Shown here piece after piece: positions 52,656 to 60,494 of a stretch of DNA of 64,000 bases. The stretch is taken from positions 1-64,000 of the forward strand of contig JAUMVT010000004.1 in assembly GCA_030529995.1 (NCBI GenBank). The letters run 5' to 3'. The notes beneath the pieces are model-generated. The model had not been told where the DNA came from and did not search any database. It was given only the letters and a program-made list of their open reading frames with translations. Position 1 is the first letter of the stretch. The number at the start of each line of letters is the position of its first letter. Origin of the DNA: Clostridia bacterium. Its GTDB lineage: Bacteria > Bacillota > Clostridia > Christensenellales > Aristaeellaceae. Both the position numbers and the translations under genes were made by a program.

Positions 52656-54041
52656 TTACTTGCCGCCGCCAACGGTAATGCTTGTTACGCGGATCATCGG
52701 CTCACCCACATTGGTGGGGATGCTGCCGGAAATGCTGCCGCACATGCCCTGCGCCATGGTCATGTTCCGGCCTACCCGGTCAACCCGCATGAGAATTTCA
52801 TTGCCCCGGCCAATCAGAGATGCGCCGCGAACAGGGTGCACAATCTTGCCATCCTTCACCAGATAGCCCTCGTTGACAGCAAAGTTGAATTCGCCGGTAG
52901 CCGGGTTCACGGAACCGCCGCCCATCTTCTTGGCATACAGGCCGTCCCCCATGGTGGCGATCATTTCATCGTTGTCGTCATTGCCGGCAGCGATGTAGGT
53001 ATTGCGCATACGGGAGGTGGGGGCAAAAGCATAGCTCTGCCGACGTCCGGAGCCGGTGGGCGCCATGTTCATCCGGCGGCCGCCCAGCTTGTCGATCATG
53101 TAATTGGTCAGGATACCGTTCTTAATCAGCACCAGCTTGGTGGTAGGCATACCTTCATCATCCACATGAAGGGAGCCCCATTCGTTCATGATGGTACCGT
53201 CATCCACGGCCGTCACCAAGGGAGAAGCAATCTGCTGCCCCAGCTTGCCGGAGAACACACTGGTACCGAAGGCCACACTGGTTGCCTCCAGTGCATGACC
53301 GCAGGCTTCATGGAAAATCACGCCGCCAAACCCGTTGTCAATGCACACCGGCATGACCCCGGCAGGGCAGGCAGGGGCGTGGAGCATGGTCACAGCCGTG
53401 TCGGCAGCAATGCGTGCGCTGCGCTCCGGGTCTACCCGTTCATCAAAGAGTTCAAAGCCCATGGAAGCACCGGGGCTGTCGGAACCGCTTTGATTTTCAC
53501 TGCCGTTGCTGGCCACGGCACTGACACGCAGACGGGAATAGACCCGCTGATCCGTGACGAAAACACCTTCCGTGTTGGCAATCAGCACATCCTGCACGCT
53601 GTCCGAATAGTCGCAGATGACCTGCTTGATTTCAGGAGAATACTGCCGTGCCGCTGCATCCGCCGCCCGGAGTTTCTCAGCCTTGGCCGCTGCCTTCACG
53701 TCTGTCGGCATCCGACGAATCTCCTCCGGCCGTGCGGCAGACCAGGAAGAAAAGCCTACGGGAGAAGTGCCCTTGCCGCTGCGAATGGCGGCCGCCGCCT
53801 GCTCAGCACAGCGCAGCAAGCCTTCCCGGCTCGTATCGTTGGTGTACACGTAGATGGCCTTTGTTCCGTTAAATACACGGACACCTGCGCCGTGGAGACG
53901 CTGGCTGTTCACCTGCTCCAGCTCGCCGCTGCGCAGGGACAGGTTATGATTGATGCGATCCTCCATGAAGATCTCCGCAAAATCGCCGCCTGTGTGCACA
54001 GCTTCGGCCAGAACCTCCCGTGCAATGTTTTGATCCAGCAT
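52656..54041 (-). CDS. tldD: TldD family metallopeptidase
   Basis: 461 residues. The zinc motif is present: FHEACGHALEATSV (HExxxH), with MGDGLYAKKMGGGSVNPATG and LIGRGNEILMRVDRVG downstream as expected. In the heterodimer this subunit carries the active site and degrades unfolded peptides. Neighbours: an acetyltransferase gene upstream, pmbA downstream. No RiPP precursor is seen close by, so a housekeeping role is more likely than peptide maturation. Confidence 0.93.
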   Translation of the reverse strand: MLDQNIAREVLAEAVHTGGDFAEIFMEDRINHNLSLRSGELEQVNSQRLHGAGVRVFNGTKAIYVYTNDTSREGLLRCAEQAAAAIRSGKGTSPVGFSSWSAARPEEIRRMPTDVKAAAKAEKLRAADAAARQYSPEIKQVICDYSDSVQDVLIANTEGVFVTDQRVYSRLRVSAVASNGSENQSGSDSPGASMGFELFDERVDPERSARIAADTAVTMLHAPACPAGVMPVCIDNGFGGVIFHEACGHALEATSVAFGTSVFSGKLGQQIASPLVTAVDDGTIMNEWGSLHVDDEGMPTTKLVLIKNGILTNYMIDKLGGRRMNMAPTGSGRRQSYAFAPTSRMRNTYIAAGNDDNDEMIATMGDGLYAKKMGGGSVNPATGEFNFAVNEGYLVKDGKIVHPVRGASLIGRGNEILMRVDRVGRNMTMAQGMCGSISGSIPTNVGEPMIRVTSITVGGGK

Positions 54042-54089
54042 GATATCATCCTTTCCGATGTGAATCCGCTTGCCCGGATGGCAAGGGGA

Positions 54090-54608
54090 TCAATTTTTCC
54101 GCACATCCTCCACGCGGACATAACGCCTGTCCCGGACTCCTTCACCGCCGATGGAATAATCAATGAAATCGGTAGTGGGATGGAAGCCGTGCTTGGCATA
54201 AAACTTTTCGCCGGTTGTGTTGCCTTCAATCGCCCACAGATAGAAGCGGTGATAGCCGTCTTCCCGCATGATTCTCAGGCATTCCTCCAGCAATTCGCCG
54301 CCCAATCCCTTCCGCATATGATCCGGCAGCAGATACAGGGACACGATTTCGCCCCATTCCTTGTGATCTTCATCTCTTCCTCGGCCATAAATGCAGCAGC
54401 CCACCGGCTGCTTTCCGTCAAAGATCAGCAAACCGTTCAGCTCATCACTGCATAGCCATGCAGGCAAAGAAGGAACCCAATAATCATCCGGCAGACGCTC
54501 CAGATAATCTTGGGAAATGAGTCCTTTATAAGCATGGCGCCAGCTGGTGGCGAAGATATGGCTGATCAGACCCGCATCGTCATTGGTTGCGGCTCGAAAA
54601 ATGCTCAT
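54090..54608 (-). CDS. GNAT-family N-acetyltransferase
   Basis: 172 residues. EIVSLYLLPDHMRKGLGGEL is the acetyl-CoA binding motif A, then FYLWAIEGNTTGEKFYAKHG. Substrate unknown. The ATG at 54608 has GGAGGGAAGCGT upstream. First gene after a consensus promoter, 48 bases ahead of tldD, so probably co-transcribed. Confidence 0.9.
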   Translation of the reverse strand: MSIFRAATNDDAGLISHIFATSWRHAYKGLISQDYLERLPDDYWVPSLPAWLCSDELNGLLIFDGKQPVGCCIYGRGRDEDHKEWGEIVSLYLLPDHMRKGLGGELLEECLRIMREDGYHRFYLWAIEGNTTGEKFYAKHGFHPTTDFIDYSIGGEGVRDRRYVRVEDVRKN

Positions 54609-54669
54609 ACGCTTCCCTCCGTTTTGCACCTGTCATGCGCCAAGGCGCATGGAATTTTTGTCCGGTATA

Positions 54670-54698
54670 AGTATCCACCAAATGAGACAAAATGTCAA
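54670..54698 (-). promoter_or_regulatory. Promoter of the GNAT-tldD-pmbA-arsR unit
   Basis: Minus strand: consensus -35 TTGACA (54693-54698), 17-base spacer, -10 GATACT (54670-54675). Confidence 0.78.
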
Positions 54699-54731
54699 GC
54701 GAACAGCACAAAAGTCAGTATCATCGTCCAA

Positions 54732-55514
54732 TTATTTCCTGCGTTTTTTCTGAATTTCTTCACGGAGCCTGTCTTCACGCAGCTTCACATTCTGCCGCAT
54801 TTTTTCCTGGGCTTCTTTCATTTCCTGCTGCATGACGATGCGCTGATTCTTCAGTTTCTGCAGCAGATCCTTATTGTACAGCTTAGCATAAGGGAATGCC
54901 CGCAGGGTGCGGCGCATCAGTGCGCTGCCTTCCGCCAAGTGAGCCCGTACGGCGGCAGTGATGGCTTCCGTGCTGTCGCCTTCCGCATTGGTGGCACTGT
55001 GACGAATCTGTCCCAGCCCGCAGGTAGACAGAACGGTATCTGCGATGAAAACGGTGCACAGGCCGATGCATAACCCGTTGAGCCATCCCTCCGGCAGCAT
55101 GGCAAAATACCGGAACAGGAAAGGCTTGATGCCGTAGACCATCACCAGTCCCAGCAGGCCGAAAGGAATCAGGGTATTGGCACAAACACGGCCATTCAGG
55201 TTAAAATGCTTCTGGCTGTAATCCCACCATCTGGCATGGAACAGCTTCTCCAGCACGTAGCTGGTGATGTATTCCAAGGTGCCACACAGAATCATGCCCA
55301 AGCCAAATACGGCAACAGGACTGTCCGCATACCGGGACAGCAAGGCAGCAATCAGAATGGAGCCGAAACCGTAAATCGGGCAAATGGGTCCCAGCAGAAA
55401 GCCGCGATTGATAAAGCGATGAAACTGAATCAGCTTGCAGGTTACTTCCATGAGCCATCCAAGGAAGGATGCCGCAAAAAACAGCAGCACATAATACTTG
55501 ATTTCCGCAGACAC
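54732..55514 (-). CDS. CmpB-family membrane protein (putative ABC permease, PF06541-like)
   Basis: 260 residues from GTG with AAAGGGGG upstream. Five or six membrane segments carry FLGWLMEVTCKLIQFHRFINRG, GPICPIYGFGSI and LHGTLEYITSYVLEKLF-like text (read CGTLEYITSYVLEKLF), the pattern of the CmpB family. It ends in a long basic coiled coil (QKLKNQRIVMQQEMKEAQEK). Function is not established despite the permease label. Single gene with its own promoter. Confidence 0.82.
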   Translation of the reverse strand: MSAEIKYYVLLFFAASFLGWLMEVTCKLIQFHRFINRGFLLGPICPIYGFGSILIAALLSRYADSPVAVFGLGMILCGTLEYITSYVLEKLFHARWWDYSQKHFNLNGRVCANTLIPFGLLGLVMVYGIKPFLFRYFAMLPEGWLNGLCIGLCTVFIADTVLSTCGLGQIRHSATNAEGDSTEAITAAVRAHLAEGSALMRRTLRAFPYAKLYNKDLLQKLKNQRIVMQQEMKEAQEKMRQNVKLREDRLREEIQKKRRK

Positions 55515-55545
55515 AACAACGCCCCCTTTATCTTTCCCTGCAATA

Positions 55546-55574
55546 AACATACAGCAGGCAGCCTTTTGCGTCAA
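55546..55574 (-). promoter_or_regulatory. Promoter of the CmpB-family gene
   Basis: Minus strand: -35 TTGACG (55569-55574), 17-base spacer, -10 TATGTT (55546-55551). Confidence 0.65.
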
Positions 55575-55644
55575 GGGAAAACACCGGACAATTCGGCAGG
55601 ATTGTCGCAAGCTTTGCCGATTTGTTTTCGCTCCGGCACAGCAA

Positions 55645-55682
55645 AGCCGGACTCAGCACAGCAATCTGCATTGAGTCCGGCT
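55645..55682 (-). terminator. Hairpin after the redox trio
   Basis: AGCCGGACTCA (55645-55655) and TGAGTCCGGCT (55672-55682) form a perfect 11-base stem. On the minus strand only TTTGCTG follows, so the T tract is short. Confidence 0.6.
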
Positions 55683-55708
55683 CGAATGGCTGATTGTATT
55701 TTTCACCT

Positions 55709-56062
55709 TCACCCGATGGTCTTGGTGGCAATCACGTCCACCCCGGTACCGCACACATTGGCAAGCACCACGTCCCCGGCCTTCACGGGAGCCGTAAGGG
55801 AAACCTTGGACAGTTCTGCCATGCAGGCATGAATCAGCTTCTTCGGAATGGGGGTGCGAGTCTTGACGCTCAGCGGCATGGCACTGCCCTCCACAGCAAT
55901 CACGGCAGTCACCATACGCTCCGGCGCAATGCACTCCTGATGGGCGTACTTTTCGCCCCGCTTGCAGGTATTGCCCACCACGCTGGTCACCTGACCGTTT
56001 TCAATGGTTACGGTCATGCGGCAGCCCACGGGGCAGTTGATGCAGGTAATCGTCTGTTCCAT
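55709..56062 (-). CDS. DUF1667 small cysteine-rich redox protein
   Basis: 117 residues. TCINCPVGC near the N-terminus and NTCKRGEKYA supply four cysteines, followed by VKTRTPIPKKLI, all typical of DUF1667. It regularly follows GlpA/GlpB-like flavoproteins in Clostridia and is thought to be an iron-sulfur or electron-transfer partner; this is unproven. Four bases after the flavoprotein gene. Confidence 0.88.
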   Translation of the reverse strand: MEQTITCINCPVGCRMTVTIENGQVTSVVGNTCKRGEKYAHQECIAPERMVTAVIAVEGSAMPLSVKTRTPIPKKLIHACMAELSKVSLTAPVKAGDVVLANVCGTGVDVIATKTIG

Positions 56063-56066
56063 ATGC

Positions 56067-57341
56067 TCAGCCCCTTTCCATGGTTACGGTAATGTCCTGC
56101 GGATCAAGGGATGCAACGACTTCCGGCTTCAAGGTCACCACAGCCATTTCGCCGGGGGTGAAAATGGGTGCCTTCTTTCTGGCAATTTCCCGATCCCCGT
56201 TTTTCACCACCACGCTGGCTCCCCGGAACACGCCGCTGGGGCGGAACATCAAGTCAACTGCCTGATTGCCACCCAAGTGAATCCGCTGGGGCACCACACC
56301 GCGCACGCCGTCCCCATCCTTGACAGCTACCGTATCACCGGGAGCGATTTCTCCACGGGCGTAGGCAGCAGCTGCATGGCCGGCCTTGAAGCTTTCATTG
56401 GATACGTGATCCACCAAATCATGCACATGAAGCACGTTGCCGCAGGCGAAAATGCCGGGAATACTGGTCTGCAGGCAATCGTCCACTTCAGCGCCGCTGG
56501 TCAGGGGCGAAAGCTTCACGCCAGCGCCTTGGCTCAGTTCGTTTTCGGGAATCAGGCCTACGGAAAGCAGCAGGGTATCACAGTCAAAGTGAATTTCCGT
56601 GCCAGGAATAGGCTGCCGCTTTTCATCCACCTTGGCGACAGTCACGCCGCTGAGACGCTCACGGCCTTCAATATCAATGACCGTATGACTCAGGTACAGG
56701 GGAATATCGAAGTCGTTCAGGCACTGAACAATGTTGCGGTTCAGGCCGGAAGAATAGGGCATCAGTTCCACACAGGCCAGCACCTTGGCACCTTGGAGGG
56801 TCATGCGGCGAGCCATGATCAGGCCAATGTCGCCACTGCCCAGAATCACTACCCGCTTGCCGGGCATGTAGCCTTCCAAGTTGACGAATTTCTGTGCGGT
56901 GCCGGCACTGTAAATGCCTGCGCATCGGGTACCGGGGGTGCCCAAAGCGCCACGGGGACGTTCACGGCAGCCCATGGCCAGCACAATGGACTTGGCATGA
57001 ATCAGCTGCACCCCGTGCTCTGCGCTGACACAGGTCACCACATGGTTCGCCTCCACAGACAGTACCGTGGTATCACACTGAATGTTAATGTTCAGCTCAT
57101 GAGCCCGGTCTACATCCCGCTGTGCATACTCCGGGCCGGTCAGCTCTTCCTTAAAGCGGTGGAGGCCAAAGCCGTTATGGATGCATTGCCGCAGAATACC
57201 GCCGGGGGTATGCTCACGCTCCAGCACGAGCAGGTTTTCAATGCCGTCCTCCCGGGCAGCAATGGCAGCCGCCAGTCCAGCAGGGCCGCCGCCGATAATC
57301 AGCACATCCACTTGCAGCATGCCGTTTTCAGTCGCTGTCAT
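56067..57341 (-). CDS. FAD/NAD(P)-dependent oxidoreductase (GlpB-like/thioredoxin reductase-like)
   Basis: 424 residues. FAD-binding GGGPAGLAAAIAA near the start, a second dinucleotide fold VVILGSGDIGLIMARRMTLQ, and GIFACGNVLHVHDLVD near the end. CREERPRGALGTPG-like text (read CRERPRGALGTPG) is typical of this GlpB/opine-oxidase-like branch. It would pass electrons from the dehydrogenase subunit to NAD or another acceptor. The ATG at 57341 has GGAGG nine bases upstream and overlaps the end of the upstream gene region closely. Confidence 0.88.
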   Translation of the reverse strand: MTATENGMLQVDVLIIGGGPAGLAAAIAAREDGIENLLVLEREHTPGGILRQCIHNGFGLHRFKEELTGPEYAQRDVDRAHELNINIQCDTTVLSVEANHVVTCVSAEHGVQLIHAKSIVLAMGCRERPRGALGTPGTRCAGIYSAGTAQKFVNLEGYMPGKRVVILGSGDIGLIMARRMTLQGAKVLACVELMPYSSGLNRNIVQCLNDFDIPLYLSHTVIDIEGRERLSGVTVAKVDEKRQPIPGTEIHFDCDTLLLSVGLIPENELSQGAGVKLSPLTSGAEVDDCLQTSIPGIFACGNVLHVHDLVDHVSNESFKAGHAAAAYARGEIAPGDTVAVKDGDGVRGVVPQRIHLGGNQAVDLMFRPSGVFRGASVVVKNGDREIARKKAPIFTPGEMAVVTLKPEVVASLDPQDITVTMERG

Positions 57342-57342
57342 G

Positions 57343-58797
57343 TCAGTCGTCCTCCTTGATTGCATCATGGATGGTACCAGTCAGCAGATAGCTGCAGCCG
57401 CCGCACTTGGTGATGGAAGTCATGGGCACATGAAGCTCCTCGGAGAGGATTTCCGCCACACGGGGTGAGCAGAAACCGCCCTGGCAACGTCCCATGCCTG
57501 CACGGGTGCGGCGCTTCACCCCGTCGATGGTGGTAGCACCCACAGGGCGGCGAATCGCAGCACGGATTTCCGCCTCAGTCACCACCTCACACCGGCACAC
57601 CATACGTCCGTACAGCGGATCCTTCTTCACAGCCTCCGCACGCTCCTGGGTGGTCATGGCATAGAAAGGACGGGGCAGCTTATGGGCAGGCTTATAATCT
57701 GCCTTCTTGGTCAGGTGCTGCTCCTCGGCGATCTCTGCGCCCAGCATTTCCGCAATGGCAGGTGCAGCGGACAAGCCGGGGCTCTCAATACCAACGGTTT
57801 CATAAGCATTGACGGCACCCTTCACGGCGCCAATAACAAAGTCGCCCTTTGCCTCGTGGGCACGAATGCCGGAGAAGTTGGTAATGGTTCCTCTAGTGGA
57901 AGCACCCGGCCAGGTCAGGCGGCTCTTCTGCAGCACAAAGGCCAGACCATCTGCCGTGGTGCGGGTATCCAGCTCGTCCGGAATATCTTCCGCCGAAGGA
58001 CCCAGCAGAAGGTTGCCATGAACCGTCGGAGAGACAAGCACGCCCTTGCCCATCTTGGTAGGGCACTGGAACATGGTCATATGGAAAGGCAGGGGGGACA
58101 TCCGATCCATCAAATAATACTGACCGCGGCGGTCAATGATGGTCAGCTTATCCTCGCTCATCATGTTATGAATCTTGGCAGAGCCTACGCCAGCGCAGTT
58201 CACCAGCACTTTGCAGGTATATTCTCCCTGGGTGGTGGCCACATGCCACAAACCATCGTCCTCCCGCTTGACGCCGGTAACCTCCGTATTCAGGTGGAAT
58301 TCGGCGCCGTTCAGGGCGGCATGATCCGCCAGGGCGAAGGTCATTTCATAGGGACTGGTCAGGCCGCTGGTAGGAGCAAACAAGGCGCAGAGCACCTCCG
58401 GGTTGGTGTTAGGCTCCATGGCCAGCACCTGATCCCGCTCAAGAATGCACAGATCCGGCACGCCGTTCGCCTTGCCCTGCTCCAGCAGCGTTTCCAGCGT
58501 GCAGCGGTCTTCCTCCGTAAAGCCCAGTACCAAAGCACCGGGGCGGCCATAGGAAACCCCCAGTTCTTCGGAAAGGGCAGGATACATGCGTGCGCCTTCC
58601 ACATTCAGTTTGGCCTTCAGTGTTCCGGGGTGGGCGTCAAACCCGGCATGGACGATGCCGCTGTTGGCCTTGCTGGCTCCCTCAGCCACGTCGCCGCCTC
58701 GATCGATCACGGTCAGGCTGCCCTCGTAGCGGCTGAGCACTCTTGCAAGGGCACAGCCTGTGACACCTGCACCAATGATGAGTTTATCCGTATACAA
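57343..58797 (-). CDS. GlpA-like FAD-dependent dehydrogenase with C-terminal [2Fe-2S] domain
   Basis: 484 residues. LIIGAGVTGCALARVLSRYE binds FAD; GASKANSGIVHAGFDAHPGT and RRGQYYLMDR follow the glycerol-3-phosphate dehydrogenase/DAO fold. The C-terminal BFD-like part has MVCRCEVV and GRCQGGFC for a [2Fe-2S] cluster, plus KCGGC. I start at TTG 58797 with GGGGAGG eight bases upstream; ATGs far upstream run across the promoter. Probably oxidises glycerol-3-phosphate or a similar 2-hydroxy acid; glpK and glpF are absent here. Confidence 0.88.
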   Translation of the reverse strand: MYTDKLIIGAGVTGCALARVLSRYEGSLTVIDRGGDVAEGASKANSGIVHAGFDAHPGTLKAKLNVEGARMYPALSEELGVSYGRPGALVLGFTEEDRCTLETLLEQGKANGVPDLCILERDQVLAMEPNTNPEVLCALFAPTSGLTSPYEMTFALADHAALNGAEFHLNTEVTGVKREDDGLWHVATTQGEYTCKVLVNCAGVGSAKIHNMMSEDKLTIIDRRGQYYLMDRMSPLPFHMTMFQCPTKMGKGVLVSPTVHGNLLLGPSAEDIPDELDTRTTADGLAFVLQKSRLTWPGASTRGTITNFSGIRAHEAKGDFVIGAVKGAVNAYETVGIESPGLSAAPAIAEMLGAEIAEEQHLTKKADYKPAHKLPRPFYAMTTQERAEAVKKDPLYGRMVCRCEVVTEAEIRAAIRRPVGATTIDGVKRRTRAGMGRCQGGFCSPRVAEILSEELHVPMTSITKCGGCSYLLTGTIHDAIKEDD

Positions 58798-58845
58798 AGA
58801 GAATTCCTCCCCTGCTGCCGGGAAGCCCGGCGTTGTCTGCCTGTT

Positions 58846-58874
58846 AGTATAGCACACTTTTTGATGAAGTGAAA
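58846..58874 (-). promoter_or_regulatory. Promoter of the redox trio
   Basis: Minus strand: -35 TTTCAC (58869-58874), 17-base spacer, -10 TATACT (58846-58851) with TGC before it. Confidence 0.7.
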
Positions 58875-58979
58875 GGAAAACGCAAGAAAATGTGCAAAAG
58901 GATTTGTGTGTTTGCAACTTGCACATATCTCGACATGTATATTTGTCATCAACAACCATTGATGACAAGCATGAAAGAA

Positions 58980-59014
58980 GGGCTGCAAAAGAGCAGCACA
59001 CTCTTTCACAGCCC
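58980..59014 (-). terminator. Terminator of the secreted protein gene at 59.0-59.6 kb
   Basis: GGGCTG(T)GAAAGAG pairs with CTCTTTT(G)CAGCCC, a 13-14 base stem, followed by TTCTTTC on the minus strand. Confidence 0.8.
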
Positions 59015-59036
59015 CAGGCAGCCGGTGCGGCAATGA

Positions 59037-59639
59037 TTACCACAGATCCGCATTCATGGAGAAAATGCCTACCTTCATGTCTTCATCGTACAGCACAATG
59101 GTCATGGCAACAGAAGCATCCTCTTCCTCGCTGCTTTCCTTTTTCACAAAGCTGCAGTACCAGTTGGTGGTCGTAACAGGATCCGGTATGCCGCCTACAT
59201 TGCGGGTCACGGTCATGTAGTAGTCATCCAAGTTCCATCCGCAGGCCGTAAAAATCTCCTGAATTTTTGCGTCCACGGCAGCATCGGAGCTATAAGAAGC
59301 ATCATGAGCATCAAAGTAACCGGTCAGTACAGCTTTCAGCTCTTCAGCGGAGGAAATTTGATAAACCCGCTGACGGACTGCCAGGCTATCTTCAGACTCA
59401 AAGTTTATCTGACCAATGGCGTCAGAAACAGCACTGGCTGCATCCTTTTCCTGCGCCGTAAGTTCGTCTGCGTACTGAGCACAGATCGCATCAAAATGCT
59501 CCTTGTATACTTCCTCCAAAGAGTCGTCGATCACCGCTCCGGAAACAGGGTCAACTGCTTCCGTTTCTGCAAACGCTACAGCCGAAAGAGACAGTGCCGC
59601 AACAAGGCAAAAGGTAAGAACTTTCCGAACGAGAGTCAT
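59037..59639 (-). CDS. Secreted protein of unknown function
   Basis: 200 residues. Signal peptide (about 1-23, ending AVAFA before ETEAVD), then an acidic, helix-rich mature part with no cysteine pair pattern or domain I recognise; it contains DAICAQYADELTAQEKDAAS and a C-terminal VAMTIVLYDEDMKVGIFSMN. The ATG at 59639 has AAAGGAG eight bases upstream; an ATG two codons earlier is also possible. Follows another secreted protein gene by 72 bases. Confidence 0.65.
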   Translation of the reverse strand: MTLVRKVLTFCLVAALSLSAVAFAETEAVDPVSGAVIDDSLEEVYKEHFDAICAQYADELTAQEKDAASAVSDAIGQINFESEDSLAVRQRVYQISSAEELKAVLTGYFDAHDASYSSDAAVDAKIQEIFTACGWNLDDYYMTVTRNVGGIPDPVTTTNWYCSFVKKESSEEEDASVAMTIVLYDEDMKVGIFSMNADLW

Positions 59640-59711
59640 GGTCATCACTCCTTTTTTTATGAAAGATAAAAATTGATAGAAAAGTTGAATCGTAGCAGTT
59701 ACCAATCAAGA

Positions 59712-60206
59712 TTAATCAGTGATCTCAATCTTTCCAGTAAACTTATAGCCGCTATACTCCGTTTTTAAAAGCTTCACATAAAAGGCAGAGCCACTACTAA
59801 TACCGCTTACAGTGAATGAGTAATTCGCCTTCGTCTTGGAAACCTTGACGGAAGAAGGAGTTACCTTTGCATTCTTCCAAGTCGAACCATTCCAGTAGTA
59901 CGCTTTGACGTATACCGTAGGCTTGCTGGAACTGCTGAAGTTCATACAAGCATCGGTCAACGTCACAGTGGCGTTTCCATCAGAAGGCACCTTGATGGCC
60001 TTCGTGGTCGTGTACTTCGCAAAGTTGAAAGTACTTGTATAGCTGGAGCTACTCAAATCAAACGGATTATCAACATTGCTGTTTGGATCAGCGCAGAGAT
60101 TGAACAGCTGATCATCATCGTACATAACAGCCGTATCCGCACTCGCAAACGAAACGCTCCCCATGACCATCGTCAAGGCCATCAAAACAAGAAGAAACCT
60201 TTTCAT
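59712..60206 (-). CDS. Small secreted beta-rich protein of unknown function
   Basis: 164 residues. Signal peptide (about 1-24, SFASA before DTAVMY). The mature part is rich in Ser, Thr, Lys and Tyr with alternating polar/hydrophobic strands (PTVYVKAYYWNGSTWKNAKV, ANYSFTVSGISSGSAFYVKL), as in extracellular beta-sandwich proteins. Codon composition is visibly richer in A+T than flanking genes, consistent with acquisition. The leader contains a long hairpin at 60250-60288. No family recognised. Confidence 0.65.
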   Translation of the reverse strand: MKRFLLVLMALTMVMGSVSFASADTAVMYDDDQLFNLCADPNSNVDNPFDLSSSSYTSTFNFAKYTTTKAIKVPSDGNATVTLTDACMNFSSSSKPTVYVKAYYWNGSTWKNAKVTPSSVKVSKTKANYSFTVSGISSGSAFYVKLLKTEYSGYKFTGKIEITD

Positions 60207-60249
60207 ACTTGTTTCCTTTCCGGGCATCATTGCCCTTACGTCCTAAATC

Positions 60250-60288
60250 AAAGTTGCTTACATCAAGGTAACTGCCTTGATCAACTTT
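60250..60288 (-). promoter_or_regulatory. Long imperfect palindrome in the leader of the secreted protein gene
   Basis: On the minus strand AAAGTTG-ATCAAGG, a six-base loop, CCTTGAT, a five-base bulge and CAACTTT form a 14-base-pair stem-loop. It ends about 44 bases before the start codon. It may be an mRNA-stabilising hairpin, a riboregulatory element or an operator. There is no T tract after it, so it is not a plain terminator. Confidence 0.6.
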
Positions 60289-60421
60289 CCCTATCACTTT
60301 ATATAGGACACTCAAAGCAAAAATGAACACTCTAAAATGTGAACATTCTGTTAACTTCATGCTTTACTGCGATTTGCCAACTTACAGTCACCTTTGATAA
60401 CTTAAATCATCTCTACTATAC

Positions 60422-60450
60422 TTGCATCGTGTGAGTTTCTTCTATATAAT
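60422..60450 (+). promoter_or_regulatory. Promoter of the MATE exporter gene
   Basis: -35 TTGCAT (60422-60427), 17-base spacer, -10 TATAAT (60445-60450). The leader is about 38 bases. Confidence 0.75.
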
Positions 60451-60494
60451 ATTTCTGTGGCATGAACAAGTTATACACCATCCGGAGGCACACA

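Noticed and set aside
51302..54041. TldD/TldE plus a nearby radical SAM enzyme as a RiPP cluster
   Set aside because: No precursor peptide, leader-binding domain or exporter is found; the radical SAM gene is on the opposite strand behind a terminator and belongs to the nucleoside operon.
52521..54455. 644-codon plus-strand open frame opposite tldD/pmbA
   Set aside because: Antisense shadow; tldD and pmbA carry all conserved motifs on the minus strand.
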